A stretch of 64,000 bases of DNA from Marinifilaceae bacterium (GTDB lineage Bacteria > Bacteroidota > Bacteroidia > Bacteroidales > Marinifilaceae), in contig JAFGYE010000037.1 of the NCBI GenBank assembly GCA_016936255.1, positions 28,865-92,864 of the forward strand, given 5' to 3'. The notes beneath the pieces are model-generated. The model was not told where the DNA came from, searched no databases, and saw only the letters and a list, made by a program, of their open reading frames with translations. This document shows, one piece after another, positions 9,219-17,755 of this stretch; positions within the stretch are counted from its first letter, which is position 1; each line of letters starts with the position of its first letter. The translations under genes and the position numbers were made by a program.

Positions 9219-9519
9219 TTGATGATGATGATGATATTGTTAGAAGATCACAAAACAGTTGTTGGCCTACCTCTGGATCCAGTAATTGTTCAAGATATTT
9301 TCGGCTTTTCATTTTCTTGATTTTTTGTTCAATTTTTAAAGCAAGAGTTTTGTTGTTGCCAACTTTAAATGCTTTTTTAAGAATCCATGGTCTGTGTTTA
9401 GAGGTATAACTTGTTCGTATAGGGTTGTTATGCATGAAAATCCGCTTGGAAACATCTTCGGTACATCCTAGATAGTATTTGTCTGATGAAGGAGAGTATA
9501 AAATATATATGAAATACAT
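9205..9519 (-). CDS. GIY-YIG single-domain nuclease ending inside a tRNA-Asn remnant
   Basis: A 104-residue protein. The N-terminus MYFIYILYSPSSDKYYLG matches the GIY-YIG catalytic motif (YIL...YYLG), followed by an Arg in SKRIFMHN (about 26-33) and a Glu in LKIEQKI (about 62-68), as in the small UvrC-type/YhbQ-like nucleases. The last residues (SSSSSTPDC) come from a five-unit TCA repeat and the tRNA remnant; the TAA stop is the anticodon-loop GTTAA. The C-terminal tail is therefore recent and probably not functional. Such small nucleases are frequently found beside tRNA and rRNA genes in Bacteroidota (recalled, not searched). It is co-directional with the tRNA array and may be transcribed by read-through. 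Confidence 0.88.
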   Translation of the reverse strand: MYFIYILYSPSSDKYYLGCTEDVSKRIFMHNNPIRTSYTSKHRPWILKKAFKVGNNKTLALKIEQKIKKMKSRKYLEQLLDPEVGQQLFCDLLTISSSSSTPDC

Positions 9520-9585
9520 ATAACTAAATTAGGGAAATTTTTGGATCAAGTCGAAAAGTTGTGGGAAAGAAAAGTTAAGGATACG

Positions 9586-9614
9586 AAAAAAGCCACCCAA
9601 ATGGATGGCTTTTT
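9586..9614 (-). terminator. Terminator of the tRNA-Asn array
   Basis: Stem AAAAAAGCCA with TGGCTTTTT arms, placed immediately after the 3' end of the last tRNA on the minus strand. Confidence 0.85.
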
Positions 9615-9615
9615 G

Positions 9616-9689
9616 CTCCCTCTCTAGGACTTGAACCTAGGACCCTCTGATTAACAGTCAGATGCTCTAACCAACTGAGCTAAGAAGGA
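9616..9689 (-). tRNA. tRNA-Asn (GTT), third of the array in transcription order
   Basis: 74 nt. Acceptor TCCTTCT pairs with AGAGGGA with one G-U pair; the D-arm, anticodon stem CTGAC/GTCAG-type and loop CTGTTAA give anticodon GTT; the T-arm CTAGG-TTCAAGT-CCTAG is perfect. Discriminator G; CCA is not encoded. Confidence 0.96.
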
Positions 9690-9737
9690 ATACTCTGCTA
9701 AACTTATTTTAAAAGCATTTAGCCTGCTTTTTTTTTG

Positions 9738-9811
9738 CTCCCTCTCTAGGACTTGAACCTAGGACCCTCTGATTAACAGTCAGATGCTCTAACCAACTGA
9801 GCTAAGAAGGA
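9738..9811 (-). tRNA. tRNA-Asn (GTT), second of the array
   Basis: Identical in sequence to the copies at 9616-9689 and 9859-9932. The spacers between copies are also near-identical (about 47-48 nt), showing recent tandem duplication. Confidence 0.96.
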
Positions 9812-9858
9812 ATACTTTGCTAAAATTGTTTTGAAAGCATTTAGCCTGCTTTTTTTTG

Positions 9859-9932
9859 CTCCCTCTCTAGGACTTGAACCTAGGACCCTCTGATTAACAG
9901 TCAGATGCTCTAACCAACTGAGCTAAGAAGGA
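9859..9932 (-). tRNA. tRNA-Asn (GTT), promoter-proximal copy
   Basis: Same 74-nt gene as the other two copies. It is the first transcribed, with the promoter at 9998-10028 about 65 bp upstream. Confidence 0.96.
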
Positions 9933-9997
9933 GTATAACTCCAAAACTTTCTTCTGAGTTGCACGAATGACGTACATTCTAGAGGAAAATTGCGATG

Positions 9998-10028
9998 CAA
10001 AACTAATAGGATTTGTTCAATAATACAA
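9998..10028 (-). promoter_or_regulatory. Promoter of the tRNA-Asn array
   Basis: Minus-strand TAGTTTTG (-7 box, 9998-10005) with TTG (-33, 10026-10028) at 20-bp spacing, an ideal Bacteroidota promoter, followed by CATCGC. Confidence 0.75.
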
Positions 10029-10242
10029 CATCTTCTGGAATATTTTTTCAAAAAAATGATTTTTTTCATCTGAATTCAATTTGTTGTTATCTAGACGCAA
10101 TGGCTATATGATTGTTTTTCAATGATTGAGTTTTGTGAGATGAGTTGGTTTGGAAAGAAAATTATTTGATCAAAAACTGAATTTGACAATAAGGAGTAAT
10201 AAAAAAACAGTTTTTGAAAAAGCCAGAAGCGAAATTTTATTG

Positions 10243-10250
10243 TAATTTTG
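10243..10250 (+). promoter_or_regulatory. -7 element upstream of kbl
   Basis: TAATTTTG matches TAnnTTTG. It overlaps the beginning of the extended reading frame, which shows that translation cannot begin there and supports the ATG at 10305. Confidence 0.5.
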
Positions 10251-10304
10251 GCTTCAAATTGTGAATATTCTCAAACAATAAATACATATAAACAACAAAC
10301 ACTC

Positions 10305-11495
10305 ATGTACGGAAAATTCAAAGATTATTTGGCAGAGGAAATTCAGTCTATAAAAGATGCAGGCCTTTATAAAAACGAAAGAGTTATAACAACTCCGCAG
10401 GGTGCAGAAATTAAAGTAAGTACTGGCAACACAGTATTGAATTTTTGCGCCAACAACTATTTAGGTTTGTCTTCTAATCCTCGTGTTATGGAAGGTGCTT
10501 CAAAAGCATTGAAGTCACATGGATATGGAATGTCATCAGTTCGTTTTATTTGTGGTACAACTGATATTCACAAAGAATTGGAAGAAAAGATTGCTACTTT
10601 TTTTGGAACCGAAGATACCATATTGTATGCAGCGGCTTTTGATGCAAATGGCGGCGTTTTTGAACCATTATTCGATAAAGATGATGCAATTATCTCTGAT
10701 GAGCTGAATCATGCTTCTATTATCGACGGGGTTCGCTTGTGTAAAGCTGCCAGATATCGTTACAAACACGCCGATATGGATGATTTGGAAGCTCAATTAA
10801 AAATTTCTCAGGCGCAGCGTTTTCGTATAATTGTTACCGATGGAGTTTTTTCTATGGATGGTGACATCGCCAGATTAAATGAAATTTGTGATTTGGCAGA
10901 TAAGTACAATGCATTAGTAATGGTTGATGATAGTCATGCTTCCGGTTTTATTGGAGATACAGGAAGAGGAACTCACGAATACCATAATTGTATGGATCGT
11001 GTTGATATTATTACAAGTACATTAGGAAAAGCATTGGGTGGAGCTTTAGGAGGATTTACAACGGGTAAAGCGGAAATAATCGATATGCTGCGTCAAAGAT
11101 CCCGTCCATATTTATTCTCGAATTCGCTTTCTCCTGTAATTGTAGGAGCTTCTTTAGCAGTGTTCGAAATGTTAACAGAATCTACAGAATTACGCGATAA
11201 GGTAATTTCAAATTCCAAATATTTCAGAGAAAGATTATTGGCCGCCGGTTTTGATGTGAAACCTTCCGACTCGGCTATTAATGCTTTGATGTTGTACGAT
11301 GCAGTACTATCACAACAATTTGCGGCTAAATTATTGGAAGAAGGTATTTACGTGATCGGATTTTATTATCCTGTTGTGGCAAAAGGACAGGCAAGAATAA
11401 GAATTCAACTTTCTGCGGCTCACACAAAAGAGCATTTGGATAAAGCTTTGGCAGCTTTCATAAAAATTGGAAAAGAATTAAAAGTAATTGAGTAA
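10305..11495 (+). CDS. kbl: Glycine C-acetyltransferase (2-amino-3-ketobutyrate CoA ligase)
   Basis: A 396-residue cytoplasmic PLP enzyme of the alpha-oxoamine synthase family, close to the usual 398. It splits 2-amino-3-oxobutyrate with CoA into glycine and acetyl-CoA in threonine breakdown. Visible motifs: NFCANNYLGLSSNP (46-59), VDDSHASGFIGDTGRGTHE (207-225) and the PLP lysine in STLGKALGG (K242). The start MYGKFKDYL matches the family N-terminus; the longer frame starting at a TTG overlaps the promoter. The partner threonine dehydrogenase is not in the window. A related enzyme, serine palmitoyltransferase, is the main alternative in Bacteroidota, but the N-terminal region and motif context favour Kbl. 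Confidence 0.92.
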   Translation: MYGKFKDYLAEEIQSIKDAGLYKNERVITTPQGAEIKVSTGNTVLNFCANNYLGLSSNPRVMEGASKALKSHGYGMSSVRFICGTTDIHKELEEKIATFFGTEDTILYAAAFDANGGVFEPLFDKDDAIISDELNHASIIDGVRLCKAARYRYKHADMDDLEAQLKISQAQRFRIIVTDGVFSMDGDIARLNEICDLADKYNALVMVDDSHASGFIGDTGRGTHEYHNCMDRVDIITSTLGKALGGALGGFTTGKAEIIDMLRQRSRPYLFSNSLSPVIVGASLAVFEMLTESTELRDKVISNSKYFRERLLAAGFDVKPSDSAINALMLYDAVLSQQFAAKLLEEGIYVIGFYYPVVAKGQARIRIQLSAAHTKEHLDKALAAFIKIGKELKVIE

Positions 11496-11514
11496 ATTCA
11501 ATTTAAGATATAGG

Positions 11515-11546
11515 AAATGGGAGCCAATTCGGTTCCCATTTTTTTG
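11515..11546 (+). terminator. Terminator of kbl
   Basis: Imperfect stem AAATGGGA(g)CC / GG(t)TCCCATTT with a T-run, 20 bp after the kbl stop. Confidence 0.85.
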
Positions 11547-11582
11547 TATTTTAGTGGCTGATAAATTTTAAAAATAGAATCG

Positions 11583-12242
11583 ATGAGGTTTAAATCTACT
11601 ATATTTTTCCTGTTGGCAATTGGTATTTGTTCCGCTGGGAAAGCTCAATACTACAAAGAAAAGGAATTGTTAGTCGGGGCTTCAGTAGGCTATCAGTATC
11701 CTTTGGGTGATTTTGGAGATCAAGCAAAAGGAGGACCAGCATTTAGGGTAACCGGTCAGATGATGCTGAATAAAAAAATAGGCGTGGGTGCCGAGATTGC
11801 TTACAGTATATTAGGACAGGATAATTTTTGGAATGGTAATCATTTTGGAAATTACGATGTGAATTACAATATTGCATCGGCCCAGTTTAAAGGGTCTTAT
11901 TTTTTTGATAGTTGGGATCGGGATTTTCGACCGTACACATCGCTTGCTTTTGGTTATTTCCATTATCAAAACAGCATTAGCTTTGTTTCGACATCGGTTG
12001 GGAGCTTAAATCAGAAGAGAACAATTAAAGAAAATAAAGTTGGCTTAACACCAATTATTGGCTTTTTGTATCATCTTTCCGAGGATTGGAGTTTTGATGT
12101 AAATTTGAGATACACTTATATTCCGGATTTCCCGGAAACTGTAACTGCAAAAGATGAAAATGGAGATCCGTATCAATATTTTCTTGGATTTGATAAGGTT
12201 TCTCTTCCCGAATTATCTATCGGATTGTTTTACCATTTTTAA
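11583..12242 (+). CDS. Outer-membrane beta-barrel protein
   Basis: A 219-residue protein with a signal peptide (1-21, ending GKAQ) and alternating hydrophobic strands typical of small OmpW/OmpX-like barrels: LLVGASVGYQYPLG, IGVGAEIAYSILG, YTSLAFGYFHY, and a final strand PELSIGLFYHF ending in Phe, the outer-membrane assembly signal. Function unknown. Its stop codon overlaps the stop of the convergent deoxynucleoside kinase by 4 bp (12239-12242), so no separate terminator fits between them. Confidence 0.82.
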   Translation: MRFKSTIFFLLAIGICSAGKAQYYKEKELLVGASVGYQYPLGDFGDQAKGGPAFRVTGQMMLNKKIGVGAEIAYSILGQDNFWNGNHFGNYDVNYNIASAQFKGSYFFDSWDRDFRPYTSLAFGYFHYQNSISFVSTSVGSLNQKRTIKENKVGLTPIIGFLYHLSEDWSFDVNLRYTYIPDFPETVTAKDENGDPYQYFLGFDKVSLPELSIGLFYHF

Positions 12243-12853
12243 AACAATCCGTGAATTTGAGCCTCTACCTTATCCATAATGCTGTTTAAATCTTCCGGAT
12301 TATCCAGGAAATCAATATTGTCAGCATCAACAATTAATAGCTTGCCGCGATTGTAATTCTGAATCCATGTTTCGTATCTGGCATTCAGGTTTTTTAAGTA
12401 ATCCAGACGGATGGTTTCTTCGTAATTGCGGCCTCTTTTCTGAATTTGATTGACCAATGTAGGAACAGACGATCGCAAATAGATTAGCAAATCAGGAGCT
12501 TGAACCATAGATCCCATTAATTCGAACAGGTTGTTGTAATTTTTAAAATCGCGTTGCGACATCAAACCCATATCAAATAAATTCGGAGCAAAAATCATGG
12601 CATCTTCATAAATGGTACGATCCTGAATTACATTTTTTCCCGCCTTACGGATTTCCATAATTTGGTTGAACCGACTTTTTAGAAAGTAAATTTGAAGATT
12701 GAACGACCATCGTTTCATGTCATCGTAAAAATCATTTAAATAGGGGTTCTCGTCAACGTCCTCGTAATGAGCCTCCCATCCATATTGTTTTGCAAGCAGT
12801 TCGGTAAGGGTAGTTTTACCAGAGCCAATGTTTCCAGCTATTGCGATATGCAT
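12239..12853 (-). CDS. Deoxynucleoside kinase, copy 1
   Basis: A 204-residue cytoplasmic kinase of the dCK/dGK/dAK family that phosphorylates deoxynucleosides for salvage. P-loop GNIGSGKTT (7-15), the acidic EDVDENPYL motif (31-39), the DRTIYED signature (78-84) and an Arg-rich lid with RGRNYEETIRLDYL (about 140-153) are all present. It aligns end to end without gaps with its neighbour at 12949-13563. Paralogous pairs of this family form heterodimeric deoxyadenosine/deoxyguanosine kinases in Lactobacillus; whether these two do so is inference. Substrate choice cannot be read with confidence. Confidence 0.92.
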   Translation of the reverse strand: MHIAIAGNIGSGKTTLTELLAKQYGWEAHYEDVDENPYLNDFYDDMKRWSFNLQIYFLKSRFNQIMEIRKAGKNVIQDRTIYEDAMIFAPNLFDMGLMSQRDFKNYNNLFELMGSMVQAPDLLIYLRSSVPTLVNQIQKRGRNYEETIRLDYLKNLNARYETWIQNYNRGKLLIVDADNIDFLDNPEDLNSIMDKVEAQIHGLF

Positions 12854-12948
12854 AATTTGAAAGAATTATCAGTTTTGAATTATAAATTCGGAATTGGATT
12901 TACAAGCCAGACAGTCTTAACTCGTAATTATCAATTCACAACTCCTTT

Positions 12949-13563
12949 TTAAAAGAGTCCGTTTAGCTGAGCATCAATTTTGTTGATTACTTCACTTAAG
13001 TCTTTAGGGCTTTTCAGAAAATTAATGTTATCCACATCAATAATCAGTAGTTTGCCATTTGCATACCCCGATATCCATGCCTCATAGCGCTCATTCAAAC
13101 GTTTCAGATAGTCTAAGCGAATGGTTTCCTCGTAATCGCGGCCACGTTCCTGAATATGACTTACCAGCGTTGGAATACTTGCGCGTAAGTAAATAAGCAG
13201 GTCTGGCGGTTGAATTAATGAACTCATGATGTTAAAAAGAGACAGATAGTTGTCAAAATCTCTTCTGGGCATTAAACTCATCGATTCCAGATTAGGAGCA
13301 AAAATATAGGCATCCTCGTAGATGGTTCTGTCCTGAATGATGTCTTTGCCGGATTTGCGTAAGGACAAAACCTGGTTGAAACGACTATTTAAAAAATGAA
13401 TCTGAAGAGCGAATGACCATCGTTTCATATCTTCGTAAAAATCATTTAAATATGGATTTTCATCAACATCTTCGAAATGAGCTTCCCATCCGTAGTGTTT
13501 AGCTAATAATCCGGCTAGTGTAGTTTTACCAGCTCCAATATTTCCGGCAACAGCAATGTGCAT
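12949..13563 (-). CDS. Deoxynucleoside kinase, copy 2
   Basis: 204 residues from the start at 13563, chosen over the ATG at 13593 because MHIAVAGNIGAGKTT then matches copy 1 exactly in register. Same motifs: P-loop, EDVDENPYLNDFY, DRTIYED and the lid RGRDYEETIRLDYL. It lies upstream of copy 1 in the same direction with a 95-bp spacer containing only AT-rich sequence. Differences from copy 1 cluster in the helices after residue 60 and in the C-terminus, where heterodimer contacts or substrate preference could differ. Confidence 0.92.
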   Translation of the reverse strand: MHIAVAGNIGAGKTTLAGLLAKHYGWEAHFEDVDENPYLNDFYEDMKRWSFALQIHFLNSRFNQVLSLRKSGKDIIQDRTIYEDAYIFAPNLESMSLMPRRDFDNYLSLFNIMSSLIQPPDLLIYLRASIPTLVSHIQERGRDYEETIRLDYLKRLNERYEAWISGYANGKLLIIDVDNINFLKSPKDLSEVINKIDAQLNGLF

Positions 13564-13661
13564 ATTTATGTTTACTTTGTGTGAAAAAGGCAACTAAAAT
13601 TAAGAATATTTTTCAGGAATTCAATTGGAAAAAACACCAACAAATTGCAGGTTATTTTTAA

Positions 13662-14432
13662 TCAGAGTGTTAGTACTTTAATTGATATTGACTTTTTATT
13701 GGAGACATACAAATTGTTGCTTTGGATGGTAAGCTGAGCATCTTTTGAATCTTTTAAATTGAAAATTAATTTGTCTTCTTTAGCCATTGGCTGAAAGGAA
13801 TAAATGCCTGATTCCGTTGTGTATAGAAGTGTGTTTTTGGATATTTGGAAATTTTTGATTCCCGGCAGTGAAATTTTTCTCTTGAATTGGCCGTTTCGAT
13901 CTAAATTCAGAATTCCCATTTCCGGATAAAGGAAGTACAAATCGTTGTTGTATTCCAGCATTTTATCAGGAATACAATTCTGATAAAAAGTGTTCATTAA
14001 GATGCTTTGATTTATTATTTTACCATTCTCTGAAATATGAATTGCCTGATTGTCATCTGAATTATAAATCCAAAAGCCACCATTTGCAGAGGAGCAAACC
14101 AATTCGGTTTCGTTATCCGAAAATGCAAATAAATCAATTTCGCTGCCAATTTCTGCAAGATTACGGTCCAGAAATAATATTTGATTAAAATCATCGTAGA
14201 AAACCAGTATTCGAAGTGGGTTCGATACATCAATATGGCGGATAGAACCCAGCATGGAATTAGAAAAAACGGCCAATTTCTCTCCCTTTGAATTGAATTC
14301 AATTAGTTCACACTTATTCACAGCAAATATATTGCCGAGGTAATCCACGGAAATAAAATCATGGATCTGATTGATCTGAACATTATTTTGTGCAGGAAAC
14401 ACAAGAATGAGCCAAAGAAGGAATTGCAGCAT
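13662..14432 (-). CDS. Secreted protein of unknown function, beta-propeller-like
   Basis: 256 residues, not recognised. The first 13 residues (MLQFLLWLILVFP) act as a short signal peptide. The rest consists of short repeating beta-strand units such as DYLGNIFAVNKCELIEFNSKG, NDLYFLYPEMGILNLDRNG and NTLLYTTESGIYSFQPM, alternating at about 40-45 residues, which suggests a beta-propeller. It starts 6 bp after the stop of the upstream GH3-family gene, so the two are certainly or very probably co-transcribed. Confidence 0.75.
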   Translation of the reverse strand: MLQFLLWLILVFPAQNNVQINQIHDFISVDYLGNIFAVNKCELIEFNSKGEKLAVFSNSMLGSIRHIDVSNPLRILVFYDDFNQILFLDRNLAEIGSEIDLFAFSDNETELVCSSANGGFWIYNSDDNQAIHISENGKIINQSILMNTFYQNCIPDKMLEYNNDLYFLYPEMGILNLDRNGQFKRKISLPGIKNFQISKNTLLYTTESGIYSFQPMAKEDKLIFNLKDSKDAQLTIQSNNLYVSNKKSISIKVLTL

Positions 14433-14438
14433 AAACGA

Positions 14439-15950
14439 TTAGTTGTTTTTTTGTAGTAGTTCCTCAATTAAATCACGGTTATTTGAAAGCCGGGGCACTT
14501 TATTTTGTCCCCCCAATTTCCCTTTTTCTTTTAGCCACTGATAAAACAAACCCGGTTTAGCAATGGTGATGTGTGGTTTCTCAAGGGTGATGTTTTTGTA
14601 TCTTTTCGCCTCATAATCAGAGTTTACACTCATTAGTGCATTGTCTAATATAAAGTTGAATTCATCAATATTTTCAGGCATTTTTTCGAACTCAATCAAC
14701 CATTGGTGAGCTCCTTTTTGATCCGATGCCATAAACACAGGAGCGGCTGTATATTCTTTAATGATCGAATTGGTTTTGGCACAGGCCGTTTGAATTGCCT
14801 TTTCAGCATTGTCAATAATTAATTCTTCGCCAAAGGCATTAATGAATAGTTTGGTTCTGCCCGAAATCTTAAATTTAAAAGGGTCTTTTGATGTAAACCG
14901 AATGGTATCACCAATTTGATAACGCCACAATCCTCCATTGGTTGTAATAACGATTGCATAGTTTGTGTGAAGTTTTACCTCTTCTAAACTGATGGCTTCG
15001 GGCTGATCGTCAGCAAAATATTCAATCGGAATAAATTCATAATAAATACCGTAATCCAACATCAAAAGCATGGAATCATCCAACGGATTATCCTGAATTC
15101 CGAAAAAACCTTCGGAGGCATTATAAGTCTCCAGATAGTTCATGTTTTTAGATGGTAACAACTTTTTAAATTGCTCCCGGTATGGAGTGAAGCTAACACC
15201 ACCATGAACAAAAAGCTCAAGATTAGGCCATATTTCGTGAATATTACTTTTGCCTGAAGCGTTTAAAATATATTTTAACAGAACCAGGAACCAGGATGGA
15301 ACACCAGACAAACTGGTTACATTTTCATTCAATGTTGCTTCTGTCATCCTATTCAGTTTTTCTTCCCATTCATCCATTAATACAATAGATGTATCGGGTG
15401 TTCTAATAAAATCAGCCCAAAAAGGGAGGTTTTGAATTATAATAGCTGATAAATCACCATAGTAGGAATCATTTTTGATGTTGTTAATCTGGTGACTTCC
15501 CCCAAGTGTTAATCCTTTCCCTTTAAAAATTCCAGTTTCGGGGAAAAGGGAAGTATAGATGGCTAAAATGTCTTTCCCTCCCCGAAAGTGACAGTCTTCG
15601 AGAGCTTCTTTACTTACTGGAATAAATTTACTTTTTGAATTGGTTGTGCCTGATGATTTGGCAAACCATTTTATTTCGGAAGGCCAAAAAATATTTTGCT
15701 CACCATTCCTAAGTCTGTTAATGTAAGGTTCAATATCTTCATAGGTTTGAACCGGCAATCTATCTTTAAATTCAGAAAGTGTGCGAATACTTTTAAAGTC
15801 ATACTTTTTTCCCCATTCAGTATTCGAAGCTTGTTCGATTAATTGCGTAAGGGTTTCTTTCTGAGTTTCAATCGGATGATTTTTAAAAAAATCGATCTGA
15901 GAGAGTCTTTTCGTATTCAGCCAACTAACAAGAGAGTTTATTAAAGCCAT
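14439..15950 (-). CDS. GH3 auxin-responsive-promoter family protein (acyl-adenylating)
   Basis: 503 residues, typical length for bacterial GH3 proteins, which belong to the ANL adenylate-forming superfamily and join acids to amino acids in plants. Visible: the P-loop-like FAKSSGTTNSKSKFIPVS at about 91-108, the YNASEGFFGIQ region (ATP/acyl site) and the late GLWRYQIGDTIRFTSKDPFKFKISGR hinge motif split here as two pieces (about 340-367). The bacterial substrate is unknown. Followed after 6 bp by the propeller-like protein, indicating a two-gene operon. Confidence 0.9.
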   Translation of the reverse strand: MALINSLVSWLNTKRLSQIDFFKNHPIETQKETLTQLIEQASNTEWGKKYDFKSIRTLSEFKDRLPVQTYEDIEPYINRLRNGEQNIFWPSEIKWFAKSSGTTNSKSKFIPVSKEALEDCHFRGGKDILAIYTSLFPETGIFKGKGLTLGGSHQINNIKNDSYYGDLSAIIIQNLPFWADFIRTPDTSIVLMDEWEEKLNRMTEATLNENVTSLSGVPSWFLVLLKYILNASGKSNIHEIWPNLELFVHGGVSFTPYREQFKKLLPSKNMNYLETYNASEGFFGIQDNPLDDSMLLMLDYGIYYEFIPIEYFADDQPEAISLEEVKLHTNYAIVITTNGGLWRYQIGDTIRFTSKDPFKFKISGRTKLFINAFGEELIIDNAEKAIQTACAKTNSIIKEYTAAPVFMASDQKGAHQWLIEFEKMPENIDEFNFILDNALMSVNSDYEAKRYKNITLEKPHITIAKPGLFYQWLKEKGKLGGQNKVPRLSNNRDLIEELLQKNN

Positions 15951-16044
15951 ATTTGAATAGTTTACTGATTTAAATATAAAGAAATTTTAATTGAGGTCTT
16001 GTTTCTTATCTAAATATTATGCTCAGGTTATGTTGGTTTTTACT

Positions 16045-16052
16045 TATATTTG
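16045..16052 (+). promoter_or_regulatory. -7 element for the cvpA-DUF3667 unit
   Basis: TATATTTG, 33 bp before the ATG at 16085. It lies inside the upstream extension of the reading frame and so supports the shorter start. Confidence 0.5.
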
Positions 16053-16084
16053 GTGATCATTGTCAAATTAGAAACGCATTACAA

Positions 16085-16627
16085 ATGAATATTATTGATA
16101 TATTGATAGGTATTCCATTGCTTTGGGTAATGGTTAAAGGTTTTAAGAATGGTTTCATCTTTGAGATTGCTACCTTGATTGCTTTAGTATTAGGGATCTA
16201 TGGTGCCATTCATTTCTCCGATTTTACGGCGCAATTCATAAGGGATCGTTTTAATTACGACTCCGAATATATGGGATACATTTCATTTGGAATCACATTT
16301 ATTGTCATTGTAATTATTGTTCATATCATTGGCAAGCTTCTCAATTCACTTGTTGAAGCTGTTGCTTTAGGGATGTTTAACCGAATTTTGGGAATGGTAT
16401 TTGGTTTAATGAAGGGGATTATTATAATCGGTATTATTGTCTATTTTGTTGATTATTTAGATCGGAAATTTGAATTTATTTCAGATGAAAAAAAGGATGA
16501 AAGCTACTTATATAGTCCAATGACAACTGTTTCGGAAAAGATGTTTGAATTGTTTAATTCAGATTTTAGTGATACGAAAGAAAAGATTAAGGAAAAAGTG
16601 AAAAAAGAACTCCCTCTTGAAGTCTAA
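16085..16627 (+). CDS. CvpA family membrane protein
   Basis: 180 residues from the start MNIIDILIGIPLLWVMVKG, which matches the CvpA family N-terminus (DILI..PL..G...GF). Four hydrophobic segments at about 4-20, 25-42, 58-80 and 97-120, then a charged cytoplasmic tail. CvpA proteins are needed for colicin V production in E. coli and affect envelope integrity elsewhere; the biochemical role is unknown. The stop TAA overlaps the next start (TAATG), so the DUF3667 gene is translationally coupled. Confidence 0.85.
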   Translation: MNIIDILIGIPLLWVMVKGFKNGFIFEIATLIALVLGIYGAIHFSDFTAQFIRDRFNYDSEYMGYISFGITFIVIVIIVHIIGKLLNSLVEAVALGMFNRILGMVFGLMKGIIIIGIIVYFVDYLDRKFEFISDEKKDESYLYSPMTTVSEKMFELFNSDFSDTKEKIKEKVKKELPLEV

Positions 16628-17655
16628 TGAAAGAAATAATTAAGAAGTACATTCAAAAACTTCCCAAAAGGAAAGTTTTTCATTTTGAGGGGTTTTGTGC
16701 CAATTGTGAACATCCGGTTAATGGAAGTTTTTGTTCCAATTGTGGTCAGTCGGTAAAAGATTTTCACAGACCTTTTTTTAGTGTCTTGTCCGAATCGCTT
16801 GGTGATGCTCTATCGCTTGATAATAAATTTCTTCATACGATAGTCCCGCTATTTGTTCGTCCGGGTTATCTTACCAAAGAATTTATGAAAGGAAAAAGAG
16901 CCAGATATACGCCACCTTTTCGACTGTATCTATTTCTTACTTTTTTTGCATTTTTACTGCTTTCCCACAACCACATGCCCGAAACCCAGGCAGAAAAAAA
17001 CTTTACTTTTACAACAGGGGAAGGAAAAGATGTTGATGTGTTATCCTATTTCGAGGATATGGTTGATGAAAATAAAAACCAGATAGATAGCTTGGAGTCA
17101 GATTCTTTGACCAATTCAGAACTAAAAAAAGGATTGTTTAACTTAAATATTAGTCAGGATACTGCACAAACGGCGCAATCAATTACTTTTGGCGGAAAGG
17201 GAGGGAAGAATAACAAGTTCGGAAATTCTGATATAAAACGTGTGATTGACATGTGGAAGTTAAATCCGACCTTGATGATGGATAATGTCTATAAAAAATT
17301 ATCACAAACCTTGCTGATTATACTTCCGGTATTTGCTTTGTTTTTGGCACTGTTTTACATCCGCAGGAAGCATTATTTGTTAGAACATTTATTAATATCA
17401 CTTAATTTTCATTCTTTTATTTTTGTGATTGTGATTGTTAGTGAGCTGTTGATAATGACCAAATTAGAATTTGTTCATCAGTTTGCTTTTTATTTGTATT
17501 TATTGATTCCCGTACAGCTTTTTCTGGCCTTGAAATTTTATTATCGGCAATCATGGATAAAAACAATTGTGAAATTCTTTATGCTTTCTTTTATCTATAA
17601 TATTTTACTAATATCGGGGATTTTATACAGTTTGATTTCGCTGGTTGTTGAATAG
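16627..17655 (+). CDS. DUF3667 membrane protein with N-terminal zinc ribbon
   Basis: 342 residues. A zinc ribbon at the N-terminus (C24, C27, C36, C39; CANC...CSNCGQ) is followed by the family block RPGYLTKEFMKGKRARYTPP and FRLYLFLTFFAFLLL, which I recognise as DUF3667. One transmembrane segment at about 99-115, a hydrophilic linker to about 225, then four more segments to the C-terminus. The role is unknown; a cytoplasmic metal-binding head on a membrane anchor is visible. Coupled to cvpA by a 1-bp overlap. Confidence 0.85.
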   Translation: MKEIIKKYIQKLPKRKVFHFEGFCANCEHPVNGSFCSNCGQSVKDFHRPFFSVLSESLGDALSLDNKFLHTIVPLFVRPGYLTKEFMKGKRARYTPPFRLYLFLTFFAFLLLSHNHMPETQAEKNFTFTTGEGKDVDVLSYFEDMVDENKNQIDSLESDSLTNSELKKGLFNLNISQDTAQTAQSITFGGKGGKNNKFGNSDIKRVIDMWKLNPTLMMDNVYKKLSQTLLIILPVFALFLALFYIRRKHYLLEHLLISLNFHSFIFVIVIVSELLIMTKLEFVHQFAFYLYLLIPVQLFLALKFYYRQSWIKTIVKFFMLSFIYNILLISGILYSLISLVVE

Positions 17656-17689
17656 AAAAAATTACAGCATAATAAAATGGTAAAATTCT

Positions 17690-17697
17690 TATCTTTG
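17690..17697 (+). promoter_or_regulatory. -7 element of tyrS
   Basis: TATCTTTG followed by CCATTC; leader of about 50 nt to the ATG at 17756. Confidence 0.55.
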
Positions 17698-17755
17698 CCA
17701 TTCAAATAGAAAAATTGATAATTAGATTCCTATCAGGAAATTAAATACAGAACAA

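Noticed and set aside
9720..9860. Repeated 47-nt spacers between tRNA-Asn genes as a possible CRISPR-like array
   Set aside because: The repeated parts are tRNA genes and their spacers; the spacers are near-identical, not unique, so not a CRISPR array.
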